From contig JADLCX010000054.1 in the NCBI GenBank assembly GCA_020846975.1, positions 124,001 to 188,000 of the forward strand: a DNA stretch of 64,000 nt. Direction: 5' to 3'. This DNA is from Phycisphaerales bacterium (lineage in GTDB: Bacteria > Planctomycetota > Phycisphaerae > Phycisphaerales > UBA1924). The position numbers and the translations under genes are program-made. Shown here piece after piece: positions 1-8,062 of this stretch (the stretch's first letter is position 1; each line of letters begins with the position of its first letter). The notes below the pieces were generated by a model. That model made no database searches and was not told where the DNA came from. It worked only from the letters and a program-made list of their open reading frames with translations.

Positions 1-10
1 CCGAACTCAA

Positions 11-41
11 GCCCGCCCCGGCCCTTCGCCGGCGCGGGCCT
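11..41 (-). terminator. GC-rich hairpin downstream of queC
   Basis: A strong inverted repeat (arms GCCCGC..CCGGC and GCCGG..GCGGGC around a CCTTC loop) lies about 40 bases beyond the queC stop codon. On the minus strand it is followed only by TTGAG, so the U-tract is poor. It is a plausible intrinsic terminator or processing hairpin for queC, or for an unseen gene entering from the left. Confidence 0.3.
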
Positions 42-80
42 TTGAGTGCTTTGAGACCCTCGCCCGTTCTCCGCGACGAT

Positions 81-824
81 TCACGCGTAGCGCGTCGTAT
101 CCCGCACACCCGCCTCCTCAAACCCCCGCCGCCGGATCACGCACGAGTCGCACCGCCCGCACGCCAGCGCTTGCTCATCCCTCACCACCGGGTCATAGCA
201 CGAGTGCGTGAGCGCAAAATCCACGCCCAGTTCCGCCCCGCGACGGATGATCGCCGCCTTGCTCATCCGCACCAGCGGCACGCACACCCGCAGCGCACCC
301 CCAACCTCGCCGCGCGCCAGCGCCTCGACCCCGGCCTTGGTCCCCAGGTTCGCCGCGCGCTCGAACGCCTCGATGAACTCGGACCGACAATCCGGGTACC
401 CCGAATAGTCCACCGCGTTCACCCCGATGTAGAGCCGCGACGCGCCGACCGTCTCCGCGAACCCCGCCGCGCACGAGAGAAACACCAGATTCCGCGCCGG
501 CACGTACGTCACCGGCACCCCGTGCGCCATCTCCCCCGCCCCGCCAGCCCCTCCCGCGCCCCGACCCTTCGGCACCTCGATCCGCGTATCCGTTAGCGCC
601 GACCCGCCGATCGCATCCAGCCCGACCCGCACCACCACATGCCTCTCGGACGCGACACCCAACCGCCCCGCCACCCGCCGCGCCGCCGCCAGTTCGTGCC
701 CGTGCCGTTGTCCGTAATCAAAGCTGATGGCAAAGCAGCCTCCCGCGCCGACTTGTTCGCGCGCGATCGCGAGCGCGACAGCCGAGTCCAAACCTCCCGA
801 GAGCAGCACGACGGCCCGAGTCAT
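81..824 (-). CDS. queC: 7-cyano-7-deazaguanine synthase QueC
   Basis: QueC converts 7-carboxy-7-deazaguanine to preQ0 with ATP and ammonia, in cytoplasmic queuosine (or deazapurine) biosynthesis. The N-terminus carries the PP-loop [14 protein letters not shown], the ATP-pyrophosphatase signature. The C-terminus has the zinc-binding cysteine set (CYD....CGRCDSC). Length (247 aa) is somewhat above the usual 220-235 because of a Gly/Ala-rich insertion near residue 95 ([12 protein letters not shown]). The ATG at 824 is preferred over a TTG two codons upstream, because TACTGT (835-830) lies 5 bases before it, as at other leaderless starts in this window. It is divergent from the acyltransferase with about 50 bp between starts. 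No other queuosine gene is in view. Confidence 0.93.
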   Translation of the reverse strand: MTRAVVLLSGGLDSAVALAIAREQVGAGGCFAISFDYGQRHGHELAAARRVAGRLGVASERHVVVRVGLDAIGGSALTDTRIEVPKGRGAGGAGGAGEMAHGVPVTYVPARNLVFLSCAAGFAETVGASRLYIGVNAVDYSGYPDCRSEFIEAFERAANLGTKAGVEALARGEVGGALRVCVPLVRMSKAAIIRRGAELGVDFALTHSCYDPVVRDEQALACGRCDSCVIRRRGFEEAGVRDTTRYA

Positions 825-836
825 GGGCAACAGTAC

Positions 837-859
837 GTGGCATCGGCATCCCTGCCGAT
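837..859. repeat. REP-like palindrome, family A, between queC and plsC
   Basis: This copy consists of GTGGC followed by the palindrome ATCGGCA-TCCC-TGCCGAT. It sits in the divergent promoter region of queC and plsC and is nearly identical to copies at 1666, 2385, 2416 and 2447 beside the RAYT gene. Confidence 0.75.
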
Positions 860-864
860 CCCTC

Positions 865-870
865 TACCAT
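865..870 (+). promoter_or_regulatory. TACCAT -10 element, leaderless start of plsC
   Basis: TACCAT ends 7 bases before the ATG at 878. This places the transcription start at or next to the A of the start codon. The same TANNNT-N5..9-start arrangement recurs at many genes in this window. Confidence 0.5.
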
Positions 871-877
871 CCGCCCC

Positions 878-1663
878 ATGCCCGCGTGGCTCGCCGCATC
901 CATCCTAATCTGGCTCCTCTGGGCCGCGCTCGCCAACGTTCTCGCCCGCAACCCTCGCGCCGAGCCCCTCACCGGCCTCGTGCTCATCTTCATGCGCCTC
1001 TACGCGCGCGGGTTCCATCGCCTCCGGGTCTCCGGCCGCGAGCACATCCCGCGCTCCATGCACCCCGGCTCGCTCATCGTCCTCTGCAACCACACCGCCG
1101 GCGTCGATCCCGTCCTCGTCCAGGCCGCCGTCCCCTTCGAGATCAAGTGGATGATGGGGCGCGACATGATGCCCGCGCGGCTCCAGGGCCTCTGGGAGTT
1201 CACCGGCGTCATCCCCGTCAATCGCGGCGGAGGAGGCGACACCACCGCCGCACGCATGGCCATGCGCTATCTCGAAGATGACGAAGCCGACGGCCGCGCG
1301 CGCAGCGGCCGCAACCACGGCGGCGGGGGGGTGATCGGCATCTTCCCCGAGGGCGGCATCGAGCGCCCGCCGCGCACCATCCTCCCCTTCCAGCCCGGCG
1401 TCGGCCTGCTCATCAAGCGCTCCGGCGCGCCCGTGCTGCAAGCCATCATCGACGGCACGCCCCAATCCCCCACCGCCTGGGGCAGCCTCTTCCAGCGCTC
1501 CACCCGCGCCGTCACCATCCGCTTCCTCCCCATCCGCGATTACCGCGCCCCCGAGTTCACGAAGCTCTCCGCCACCGACATCGCCGAAGACCTCCGCAAC
1601 CGCCTCATCCAAGAGACCGGATGGCCCGCGACCAACGAACGCAGCGCCGAGACGCAGCGCTGA
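878..1663 (+). CDS. 1-acyl-sn-glycerol-3-phosphate acyltransferase (PlsC family)
   Basis: This is probably the membrane-bound enzyme that transfers an acyl chain to lysophosphatidic acid in phospholipid synthesis. A hydrophobic N-terminus (ILIWLLWAALANVL) anchors it. The catalytic NHTAGVD motif (HX4D) is at residues 71-77, and the acyltransferase block FPEGGIERPP, which binds the glycerophosphate, is near residue 165. The length of 261 aa fits the family. The start has a TACCAT element 7 bases upstream and no Shine-Dalgarno sequence. A glycine-rich stretch (GRNHGGGG) precedes the FPEG block. PlsC-like proteins also act on ornithine lipids and other acceptors, so the acceptor is inferred. It is followed directly by a palindromic A-B repeat cassette. 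Confidence 0.85.
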   Translation: MPAWLAASILIWLLWAALANVLARNPRAEPLTGLVLIFMRLYARGFHRLRVSGREHIPRSMHPGSLIVLCNHTAGVDPVLVQAAVPFEIKWMMGRDMMPARLQGLWEFTGVIPVNRGGGGDTTAARMAMRYLEDDEADGRARSGRNHGGGGVIGIFPEGGIERPPRTILPFQPGVGLLIKRSGAPVLQAIIDGTPQSPTAWGSLFQRSTRAVTIRFLPIRDYRAPEFTKLSATDIAEDLRNRLIQETGWPATNERSAETQR

Positions 1664-1665
1664 CC

Positions 1666-1723
1666 GTGGCATCGGCATCCCTGCCGATGTGCCTTCAGGC
1701 GGGGTCAACCCCCGCCTGAAGGC
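1666..1723. repeat. REP-like cassette A-B left of the RAYT gene
   Basis: Palindrome A (1666-1689, GTGGCATCGGC-ATCCCT-GCCGATG) is followed after one base by palindrome B (1691-1723, arms GCCTTCAGGCGGGG and CCCCCGCCTGAAGGC around TCAA). The same A-B order, in the same orientation, ends the array on the other side of the transposase gene (2447-2504). Confidence 0.85.
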
Positions 1724-1751
1724 AGCAGCACGCGCCCGTAGCACCCTCGCA

Positions 1752-2357
1752 TCAGACACCCCGACACCCCACCCACTGCCAATCCCTCAACCCCGCCTTC
1801 GCCGGATTCTCCAACACGTACCGCACCGCGTGTGCAAACTCCTCCTCATCGCGAATCAGGTGATCGTACGACTCCGGCTGCCAGAACGCGCCAGTTCTCC
1901 CAAGCAGCTTGTTCGCCTCGCTGGAAGTAAACCCCTTCCACGAGTGCAGGATCGCCGAGAGCCCAAACCCCTCGCGCGGCCGGAACACCGCATGCACGTG
2001 GTTCGGCATCACGCACCACGCGAACACCTCGTACCTCACACCCTCAAAGTGCATCAGCGCACCTTGCACCAACTCCGCGACGCGCTCATCGCGCAACCAA
2101 CACGCCCCCGCGCCCGAATCCAAGTACGCCTCGATCCGCTCGGAGTGCAGCTCGTCGAGCCTCGCTCGCTCCAACGCCGACAACTCGCGACCATTCGCCG
2201 CCGCTCGCGCCACGATCCCCTCCCGCTCTTGCACATACCCCGCCAAGACCGACACCGGCAACGAATCGACCAACCGGAACGTCGCCGAGTACGTGGCCCC
2301 ATCTCGTGTCCAATGCGGGAGGTACGCGCCATGTCGTTTGTCTATCCCGCCCGACAT
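1752..2357 (-). CDS. REP-associated tyrosine transposase (RAYT, Y1_Tnp family)
   Basis: This is a single-copy IS200/IS605-like HUH nuclease of the RAYT type, thought to mobilise REP/REPIN palindromes. In 201 aa it shows CVMPNHVHAVF with the HUH histidines at about 120 and 122. It also has FWQPESYDHLIRDEEEF with the candidate nucleophile Tyr164, and the closing block YVLENPAKAGL typical of RAYTs. The gene has no terminal inverted repeats of its own. Near-identical palindromic cassettes lie on each side, the right-hand one as a triplet of A followed by B. The reading frame is intact, so it may be active. A plain IS200 TnpA would be shorter (about 140-150 aa) and would lack the NP-containing tail. 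Confidence 0.9.
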   Translation of the reverse strand: MSGGIDKRHGAYLPHWTRDGATYSATFRLVDSLPVSVLAGYVQEREGIVARAAANGRELSALERARLDELHSERIEAYLDSGAGACWLRDERVAELVQGALMHFEGVRYEVFAWCVMPNHVHAVFRPREGFGLSAILHSWKGFTSSEANKLLGRTGAFWQPESYDHLIRDEEEFAHAVRYVLENPAKAGLRDWQWVGCRGV

Positions 2358-2384
2358 CGCCGCAGTCTAACACAAGCAGCACCC

Positions 2385-2504
2385 GTGGCATCGGCATCCC
2401 TGCCGATGTGCACCCGTGGCATCGGCATCCCTGCCGATGTGCACCCGTGGCATCGGCATCCCTGCCGATGTGCCTTCAGGCGGGGTCAACCCCCGCCTGA
2501 AGGC
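2385..2504. repeat. REP array right of the RAYT gene: A-A-A-B
   Basis: Three identical 24-bp copies of palindrome A (2385-2408, 2416-2439, 2447-2470) are separated by the same 7 bases (TGCACCC), giving a 31-bp period. Palindrome B (2472-2504) follows. The array begins 27 bp outside the 5' end of the RAYT gene. Confidence 0.9.
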
Positions 2505-2587
2505 AGCAGTCATCGCCCGCCCCGCACATCCGCCCCGACGGGATCGACCCCTCGGTGCGGATCATCGGCAAGGATGCCGATGCCACC

Positions 2588-2593
2588 TACACT
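2588..2593 (+). promoter_or_regulatory. TACACT -10 element before the 84-aa gene
   Basis: TACACT ends 8 bases before the ATG at 2602, with no Shine-Dalgarno sequence between them. This is consistent with a leaderless transcript. Confidence 0.45.
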
Positions 2594-2601
2594 CCCCGCG
2601 C

Positions 2602-2856
2602 ATGGCCCCAACCCCCACCACCACCTACACCCCCGGCACGCGCGTCCGCGTCACACAGCAGGTCCCGCGCCTCACCGGCGCCATCACCTCCATCGTCGAG
2701 GGCGAGATCGTCCGCGCCGAGCGCCAGAAGACCGGCTCGTGGTACGCCCACGCCGAAGACGACAAGCTCTGGCTCGACCGCCTCGAACTCCGCAAGGCCG
2801 ACGGCGAACTCGTCGTCCTCAACCTCGACCAGTTCTCGCGCGTCGAGACGATCTGA
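2602..2856 (+). CDS. small conserved-looking protein, function unknown (84 aa)
   Basis: The 84-residue soluble protein begins MAPTPTTTYTPGTRVRVTQQ. It is predicted to be mostly beta-strand: TRVRVTQQVPRLTGAITSIVEGEIV followed by charged strands ending in DLDQFSRVETI. The pattern resembles small SH3-like or translation-factor-type barrels, but no family is recognised. The ATG at 2602 is chosen because a TACACT -10 lies 8 bases upstream; longer versions of the frame run through the palindrome array and are not credible. Confidence 0.6.
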   Translation: MAPTPTTTYTPGTRVRVTQQVPRLTGAITSIVEGEIVRAERQKTGSWYAHAEDDKLWLDRLELRKADGELVVLNLDQFSRVETI

Positions 2857-2899
2857 CTCCGCGCAATCGGCTCCCCAAGCATGTCGCCCCTCCCGGTAT

Positions 2900-2918
2900 G
2901 GCGGCTCTCCGAGCCGCC
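2900..2918. repeat. palindrome GGCGGCTC-TCC-GAGCCGCC
   Basis: A perfect 8-bp arm palindrome with a TCC centre lies inside a wider, weaker dyad (GGTAT..ATACC). It sits in the promoter region of the gene starting at 2939. A related palindrome with the same centre is inside gyrB (30353-30371). Confidence 0.6.
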
Positions 2919-2926
2919 GCGCTCTA

Positions 2927-2932
2927 TACCAT
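2927..2932 (+). promoter_or_regulatory. TACCAT -10 element before the GTG at 2939
   Basis: TACCAT ends 6 bases before the GTG start at 2939, supporting that start and a leaderless transcript. Confidence 0.4.
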
Positions 2933-2938
2933 GCCCAC

Positions 2939-3589
2939 GTGACCCGTCGCCGCTTCCTCCTCTTCCTTGCTCTCGCGACCCTCACAGCGCTCGCCACCGC
3001 ATGGATCCCCGCGGCCCTTCCCGAGCACATCCACTGGTCGAACTGGACGGCCAACGGACTCGACGCTTATCGAGAGGCCGGCGTTCTAGGCACGGGATGG
3101 ACACACGTGGAATTGGCCATGGACACGCCGCCGCCCTTTCCAAGTGATCCCGCGGCAATCAGACGCCAACTTCACCAAGCAACCATGGTCAATCGGCCGC
3201 CGCCCATGGTTCACTACTCGCCCAGCGCCGCGTTCATGACTCTCTGGGTCTCGGAATGGGGCATCCCCTTCCGCTGCTTCTGGTCATGGGAAGCCGAACG
3301 ACGCAGTCCCATGACCACGGGACTCACCTCGGGCCAGTTGGCCTCCGGCGGTGCGATCATCCTCGACCGCGGCACCTGGTCCCCGCGCACCCTCCCCTAC
3401 CTCCCCATTTGGCCCGCCCTCCTCGCCAACATCCTCTTCTACTTCACGCTCTTCGCCGCCACCACCGCCGCCGCGCGCGCCCTCACCCGCTTCCGCCGCC
3501 GCCGCCGCGGCCAATGCCCCCGCTGCGCCTACGACCTCCGCGCCACACCGCCCGCCTCCCCCTGCCCCGAGTGCGGCACCGCGCGATGA
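2939..3589 (+). CDS. membrane protein with C-terminal zinc ribbon
   Basis: About 216 aa. An N-terminal membrane segment (FLLFLALATLTALATAWIPA) is followed by an extracytoplasmic region of about 140 residues rich in Trp and Pro. A second membrane segment (LLANILFYFTLFAATTAAA) leads to an arginine-rich cytosolic linker and a zinc-ribbon tail, CPRCAYDLRAT...CPECG. This architecture is widespread in planctomycetes as uncharacterised membrane proteins; the ribbon probably binds one zinc through four cysteines. A longer protein on the other side of the window (20627-22036) shares the ribbon. The GTG start is supported by the TACCAT element 6 bases upstream. No specific function can be proposed. Confidence 0.65.
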   Translation: MTRRRFLLFLALATLTALATAWIPAALPEHIHWSNWTANGLDAYREAGVLGTGWTHVELAMDTPPPFPSDPAAIRRQLHQATMVNRPPPMVHYSPSAAFMTLWVSEWGIPFRCFWSWEAERRSPMTTGLTSGQLASGGAIILDRGTWSPRTLPYLPIWPALLANILFYFTLFAATTAAARALTRFRRRRRGQCPRCAYDLRATPPASPCPECGTAR

Positions 3590-4198
3590 ACGTCTGACCC
3601 ACGCCCCACATGCCTCTCGCCCGCTTCGGGCGCACGATCGTTGCCAGAGGCGGCCGCTCGGGGCCGCCTCGGGTATGCGGGCCTCTACACACCTGTTTCT
3701 TGCCTTGGCCTCTCCGCCCGCTTCGGGCGGACGAGCATTCCTTCCGCGCCACATCACGACCCGGTTCCAAGCCCTGAACAGGGGCCTCGCCAAACCCCCT
3801 TGAATTCCAGCACCTCCGCGCACCTCGCTCATCTCCGCACCTGAAATTCCACGTCCCGCGCAAAATCACTCAAATCGCCCCGCAACCCAAAACGCAAAAC
3901 CACTTGCTTTCCGCCCATTTTTCGCGCTTTTCTCGCACCCTCGCCCGCCGCGCACCTCGAGAATCGCCCCGCGCAACCCCCGACGCCCCAAGCCCTTATC
4001 TCACGGCGCGCGCGCGCCGGCGCACGCCGCGCGCCACGCCGCGCGGATTCAGACATTTATTTCTATTCCCTGCGCCGCCTCGACTTACCGCCATCTCGCG
4101 CTCGCTCACGACCCGATTTGTGCGGCACAAACACGGCCGGTCGCCCCCTCGGTTGAGAGGCCACCTCACGCCTCGCCCCACCCGACAGGACGACCCCG
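3590..4198. other. 609-bp intergenic region before the phage-type module
   Basis: No credible gene is seen. Hairpins occur at about 3624-3636 (GCCCGCTTCGGGC), 3646-3670 (GAGGCGGCC..GGCCGCCTC) and 3718-3733 (CCGCCCG..CGGGCGG), any of which could end transcription from the left. The right half holds an AT-richer patch (ACATTTATTTCTATTCC, about 4054-4070) that could contain a promoter for the phage-type genes, and a perfect short dyad, TTTGTGCGGCACAAA (4119-4133). Confidence 0.4.
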
Positions 4199-5752
4199 AT
4201 GCCCCGCAACACCACCACCAACCCCGCCGCCCACATCGACCTCGGCCCCGCGGCCATCAACGCTGCCATCGAGCGTCACGAGTCCATCACCCAGCCGCGA
4301 CACGCCCTGCTCTGGAACTACTACCGCAACCCCGCGCTCTCTTCTCCCGGCGCGCCCCGCGCCCGACTCGCGCAAGAGCGCGGCCTGCCCGCACGCCTCA
4401 CCGGCGCGCCCGCCGACCAGAGCGCCGCGCTCCGCGATGACCGCGCCAAGCTCGGCCGCGAGATCGTCATCGAGAACGACATCGCCTGGCGCATCCAGAC
4501 CATGGTCGATTTCATGTTCGGCCGCCCCATCACCATCGTCTCCACCGCCCGCGACCCCGCCAAGCGCCGCTCCATCGAGCGCACCCTCGACGCCGTCTGG
4601 GAAGCCAGCGGCGGAATCGGCCTGCTCTGCGACCTCGGCCTCCTCGGCCACATCCACGGCCACATTGATCTGCTCATCCGCGCCGACGCCCCCACCACCG
4701 ACGACTCCGCCACGCCGCGCGATGACGACGAACTGTTCGCCCGCGCCCGCGCCATCCGCATCGAACCCGTCGACCCCTCCCGCGGCATCCCCCTCCTCGA
4801 CCCCGCCGACTACCGCCGCATCACCGGCTACATCATCCGAACGTCCCTCGTGCCACTACCCGCTTGCTCTGAAGCGGGTAGTGCCGACCGCACCGGCTCA
4901 TCCACCCTCCTCCACCGCTGGCTCACGCGCCACTCCTCCCCGCGCACCGCCAGCAACAACAAGCCCGAGACCCTCACCGAGGTCTTCTCCTCCACCACGC
5001 GCACCCTCCACCTCCAGCGCGGCGACGAAGCCCCCACGCTCATCGACTCCGGCCCCGCGCTCGTCACGAGCGAGCAAGGCCCGCTCCCCATCGTCCACAT
5101 CCAGAACATCAGCCAGCCGTTCCACTACGCCGGCCTCTCCGAGGTCGAGCCGCTGATCCCGCTCCAGAACGAACTCAACACCCGGCTCTCCGACCGCGCC
5201 AGCCGCGTCACCTTCCAGTCCTTCAAGATGTTCCTCGCCAAAGGCCTCGACGGCGCCGACAAGCTCCCCGTCGGCCCCGGCCAGGTCTGGAGCACCGACA
5301 ACACCGACGCCAAGATCGAGGCCTTCGGCGGCGACGGCGCGAGCCCGAGCGAAGACGCCCACATCAACGAGATCCGCGAAGCCCTCGACAAGGCCTCGGG
5401 CGTCCCGCCCCTTGCCAGCGGCGTCGTCCGCGCCAAGATCGGCAACCTCACCAGCGAGAACGCCCTCCGCATCACCCTCATGGGTCTGCTCTCCAAGACC
5501 GCACGCAAGCGCGTCACCTACGGCCGCGGCCTCGCCCAGGCCTGCTCGCTCATCCTCCTCGCCCTCGACCGCGCCGGAATCCTCCACACCGACCGGGCCG
5601 ACCGCAACGTCCGCATCGAATGGCCCGATCCCCTCCCGCGCGACGAGCGCGACGTTCTCGACGCCGCCAGGGCCAAACTCGACCTCGGCATCCCGCGCGA
5701 ACGCATCCTCTCCGAACTCGGCTACGCCCCCACCGACCCCGGCGTGACCTGA
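4199..5752 (+). CDS. phage portal protein (SPP1 Gp6-like)
   Basis: 517 aa. The portal is the dodecameric ring through which DNA enters a phage head. Supporting stretches are VIENDIAWRIQTMVDFMFGR near residue 95, typical of the portal wing. The stem/crown region around residues 300-420 includes HYAGLSEVEPLIPLQNELN and a stem-like SENALRITLMGLLSKTARKR near 420. Length matches the Gp6-like family (about 450-520 aa). It leads a run of genes that also encodes a major capsid protein. A 30-bp palindrome lies inside the frame at residues 219-228 and adds a PACSEAGSA segment without breaking translation. No terminase precedes it within the window. The call rests on overall pattern, not on a catalytic motif. 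Confidence 0.75.
   Translation: MPRNTTTNPAAHIDLGPAAINAAIERHESITQPRHALLWNYYRNPALSSPGAPRARLAQERGLPARLTGAPADQSAALRDDRAKLGREIVIENDIAWRIQTMVDFMFGRPITIVSTARDPAKRRSIERTLDAVWEASGGIGLLCDLGLLGHIHGHIDLLIRADAPTTDDSATPRDDDELFARARAIRIEPVDPSRGIPLLDPADYRRITGYIIRTSLVPLPACSEAGSADRTGSSTLLHRWLTRHSSPRTASNNKPETLTEVFSSTTRTLHLQRGDEAPTLIDSGPALVTSEQGPLPIVHIQNISQPFHYAGLSEVEPLIPLQNELNTRLSDRASRVTFQSFKMFLAKGLDGADKLPVGPGQVWSTDNTDAKIEAFGGDGASPSEDAHINEIREALDKASGVPPLASGVVRAKIGNLTSENALRITLMGLLSKTARKRVTYGRGLAQACSLILLALDRAGILHTDRADRNVRIEWPDPLPRDERDVLDAARAKLDLGIPRERILSELGYAPTDPGVT
4854..4883. repeat. 12-bp arm palindrome inside the portal gene
   Basis: CACTACCCGCTT (4854-4865) and its exact complement AAGCGGGTAGTG (4872-4883) flank a 6-base loop within the portal reading frame. 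The insertion keeps the frame and encodes a low-complexity PACSEAGSA segment. Confidence 0.7.
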
Positions 5753-5901
5753 CCCGTTGTCACCGCCCGCAGGGTGCCACCACTCGCGGCGCAGCCGCGC
5801 TGTGCTGACGGATCTCCGCCCTCACGTCCCCATGTTTCCCACCCTCTCCGGCTGTTCGTTGATCGCTTTTCGCTGTCCCCCTTTTCCACAAGGAGCCTCC
5901 C

Positions 5902-6324
5902 ATGCCCGACACCCCTCCCACCACCGACCCCACCCCCGACCTCGCCGAAGCCCGCAAGCTCGCCGCCGAGATCCGCGCCGAGCGCGACACCCTCCACGCC
6001 CTCTACACCGCCGGCATCTCCGACCTCGAAGTCGGCATCGCCCTCGTCAAGCACCGCCTCGCCGCGCACGACGAGCCCGGCGCCGGCGCGCCTCCCGACA
6101 TCGCCTCCATCGTCAAGGACCTCCGCGCCACGCGCCCCGCGCTCTTCCGCTCCTCGCCCGCCACCCCGCCCTCCGCGTCGCGCCCCGCCTCCGCCACGCT
6201 CGCCCACGCGCCCGATCACGACCCGCGCGGCGACCTCGCCCGCGCTGCCGACGCCGCGCGCGCCGCCGGCGACCCCGGCTCGCTCGCACGCTACCTCCAA
6301 CTCCGCCGCGCCGCGGCCGACTGA
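5902..6324 (+). CDS. small acidic helical protein in the phage-type module
   Basis: 140 aa, Ala-rich and largely helical, with an N-terminal helix (DLAEARKLAAEIRAERDTLH). The position between portal and major capsid genes is where phages commonly encode a scaffolding or head-accessory protein, and the size and helical character allow that. No signature is recognisable, so the role is positional inference only. The ATG is preceded by a good Shine-Dalgarno sequence (AAGGAG, 5889-5894, spacing 7), in contrast to the leaderless genes elsewhere. Confidence 0.55.
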   Translation: MPDTPPTTDPTPDLAEARKLAAEIRAERDTLHALYTAGISDLEVGIALVKHRLAAHDEPGAGAPPDIASIVKDLRATRPALFRSSPATPPSASRPASATLAHAPDHDPRGDLARAADAARAAGDPGSLARYLQLRRAAAD

Positions 6325-6578
6325 TGCGCACCCGCCGCGCCCCTCGGGTCGGGGAACACCGACGCCGCGAGGGGGGGAGCGGGGGGAAGGAACCGAACGC
6401 CAGCTCGCGCGTGCGCACCATCAACCGCGACGCGCCGGTTCGCCCTCTCCCCTCTCTCCCCTCGCGGGCATCGCCCCTCGATCGCGCCCGACCTCTTCCT
6501 GCTGCTCGCTCTTCGCTGTTCGTCGTTCGCTGTTGCCTTTCTCATCCTCTCCCCTCCAACCTCGAAGGAACTCCCCAA

Positions 6579-7751
6579 ATGCCGTTCTCAGGAAAAGCCA
6601 CCTACTCCGCCGGGACCGACCTCCCCGAACTCGTTGAGGATGTCTCCGACATCGTCTCCATCGTCAGCCCGTACGAGACCCCGCTGCTCGACCTCATCGG
6701 CGATGCCCGCCGCGTCGCCCACAGCACCCTCCACGAGTGGCTCGAGGCCTCGCTCCTGCCCAACACCGACGCCGTCAACCAGTCCTCCTTCTCGCCCAAC
6801 GCCACCGACGCCACCAGCATCACCGTTGACAACGGCGCCCGCTTCCGCGTCGGCGACCAGGTCCGCCCCGAGGCCGCTTTCCGCGAGATCATGCTCGTCA
6901 CCGCCGTCGCCGGCAACGTCCTCACCGTCGTCCGCCGCTACGGCGCCACCACGGGCGGCGCGCTCGCCGACAACATGGTCCTCACCATCGTCGGCAACGC
7001 CGCGCTCGAAGGCGACGACCGACCCGCCGCCCAGGTCACCGTCCGCGCCCGCAAGCGCAACTACACCCAGATCTTCACCTCCGCCGTCGAGGTCTCCGGC
7101 TCCATGCTCGCCTCGCGCGCCCACGCCGTCGCCGACGAGATGGGCTACCAGAAGTCCGAACGCCTCCGCGAGATGCTCCGCGATCTCGAGAACTGCGTCA
7201 TCAACGGCGTCGCCCCCGCCGCCAACCCCCAGGGTTCCGCCTCCGTCCGCCGCACCATGAACGGCCTGGTCGCCCTGCTCACCACCAACGCCTTCACACC
7301 CGGCGTCGGGCCCGTCGCCCCCGGCGGCGGCGGCGGCAACATCCTCAACGAGGCCGTCCTCAACTCCGCGCTCCGCGCCGTCTGGGAGCAGTCGTCCACG
7401 CGCATCGACACCATCCTCGTCGGCGGCACGCAGAAGCGCCGCCTCAACGAGATCATGAACAACTCGCGCCTCTTCGACGCCAACGAGACCAGACTCACCA
7501 ACCGCGTCGCCATCTACGAGAGCGATTTCGGCGTCTGCCGCGTCGTCCTCTCTCGCTACATGCCCGCCGATTCCATGCTCCTGCTCGATTCCTCGCGCCT
7601 CAGCGTCCTCCCCCTCGCCGGCCGCAGTTTCCACTTCAAGCCCCTGGCGCCCACCGGCGACAAGGCCAGCGGAATGCTCCTGGGCGAGTACACCCTCGAA
7701 GTCCAGAACGAGAACGCCCACGCCCTCGTCCGCGGCCTGGCCACCACGTAA
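6579..7751 (+). CDS. phage major capsid protein (DUF5309/SU10-like)
   Basis: 390 aa. The N-terminus (FSGKATYSAGTDLPELVEDV, then SIVSPYETPLLDLIGDA) resembles the DUF5309/SU10-type HK97-fold capsid proteins. These carry a conserved D-[IV]-x-PY-[DE]-TPLL block. A central glycine- and strand-rich region (VRARKRNYTQIFTSAVEVSG) and the ending TLEVQNENAHALVRG agree with that family. The start is the ATG at 6579, preceded by AAGGAA; the longer open frame upstream is proline/arginine noise in a pyrimidine-rich leader. It follows the portal and accessory genes in typical head-module order. No protease is seen, so maturation cleavage is not expected. Confidence 0.75.
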   Translation: MPFSGKATYSAGTDLPELVEDVSDIVSIVSPYETPLLDLIGDARRVAHSTLHEWLEASLLPNTDAVNQSSFSPNATDATSITVDNGARFRVGDQVRPEAAFREIMLVTAVAGNVLTVVRRYGATTGGALADNMVLTIVGNAALEGDDRPAAQVTVRARKRNYTQIFTSAVEVSGSMLASRAHAVADEMGYQKSERLREMLRDLENCVINGVAPAANPQGSASVRRTMNGLVALLTTNAFTPGVGPVAPGGGGGNILNEAVLNSALRAVWEQSSTRIDTILVGGTQKRRLNEIMNNSRLFDANETRLTNRVAIYESDFGVCRVVLSRYMPADSMLLLDSSRLSVLPLAGRSFHFKPLAPTGDKASGMLLGEYTLEVQNENAHALVRGLATT

Positions 7752-7754
7752 TCC

Positions 7755-7778
7755 GTGGCATCGGCTTCCAGCCGATGG
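7755..7778. repeat. REP-like palindrome, family A variant, after the capsid gene
   Basis: GTGGCATCGGCTTCCAGCCG followed by ATGG lies three bases beyond the capsid stop codon. The centre is TTCC rather than ATCCCT, the form also seen in truA. It starts a 311-bp gap whose remainder is pyrimidine-rich, with CTTTT-type short repeats around 7987-8012. No gene is seen in that gap. Confidence 0.7.
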
Positions 7779-8062
7779 TCTTTGCCTTTTTCTTCGCCTC
7801 GCGCACGCGGCATCGGCCCCCAACACCACACCCTGAGCCGATTGCCGCCCACCTCCCTCCCTCGCCGCGCCAATCCCGCGGCGACGGAGTTTGCCCTCTC
7901 AATCTGTTCTTGCTTCTGTTTCCTTCTTCTCGCCGCCCATTTCCAATCTCAAACTTCAAATCCTCTCCTCCCGCTCCCCTCTTCCTCTTTTCTCTTTTCT
8001 CTTTTCTCTTTCCTCCTCCCTCATCACCCCCTGACCCCGACACTCTTCCCCCCCGGTGCCCC

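Noticed and set aside
2385..2470. Three identical 24-bp repeats evenly spaced, CRISPR-like at first sight
   Set aside because: The spacers are 7 bases and identical, the repeat itself is a near-perfect palindrome, and copies occur singly elsewhere; this is a REP array, and no cas gene is near.
5757..6578. Upstream in-frame extension of the capsid gene
   Set aside because: The extension is Pro/Arg/His low-complexity and runs over another gene; the ATG at 6579 follows AAGGAA and begins the recognisable capsid sequence.
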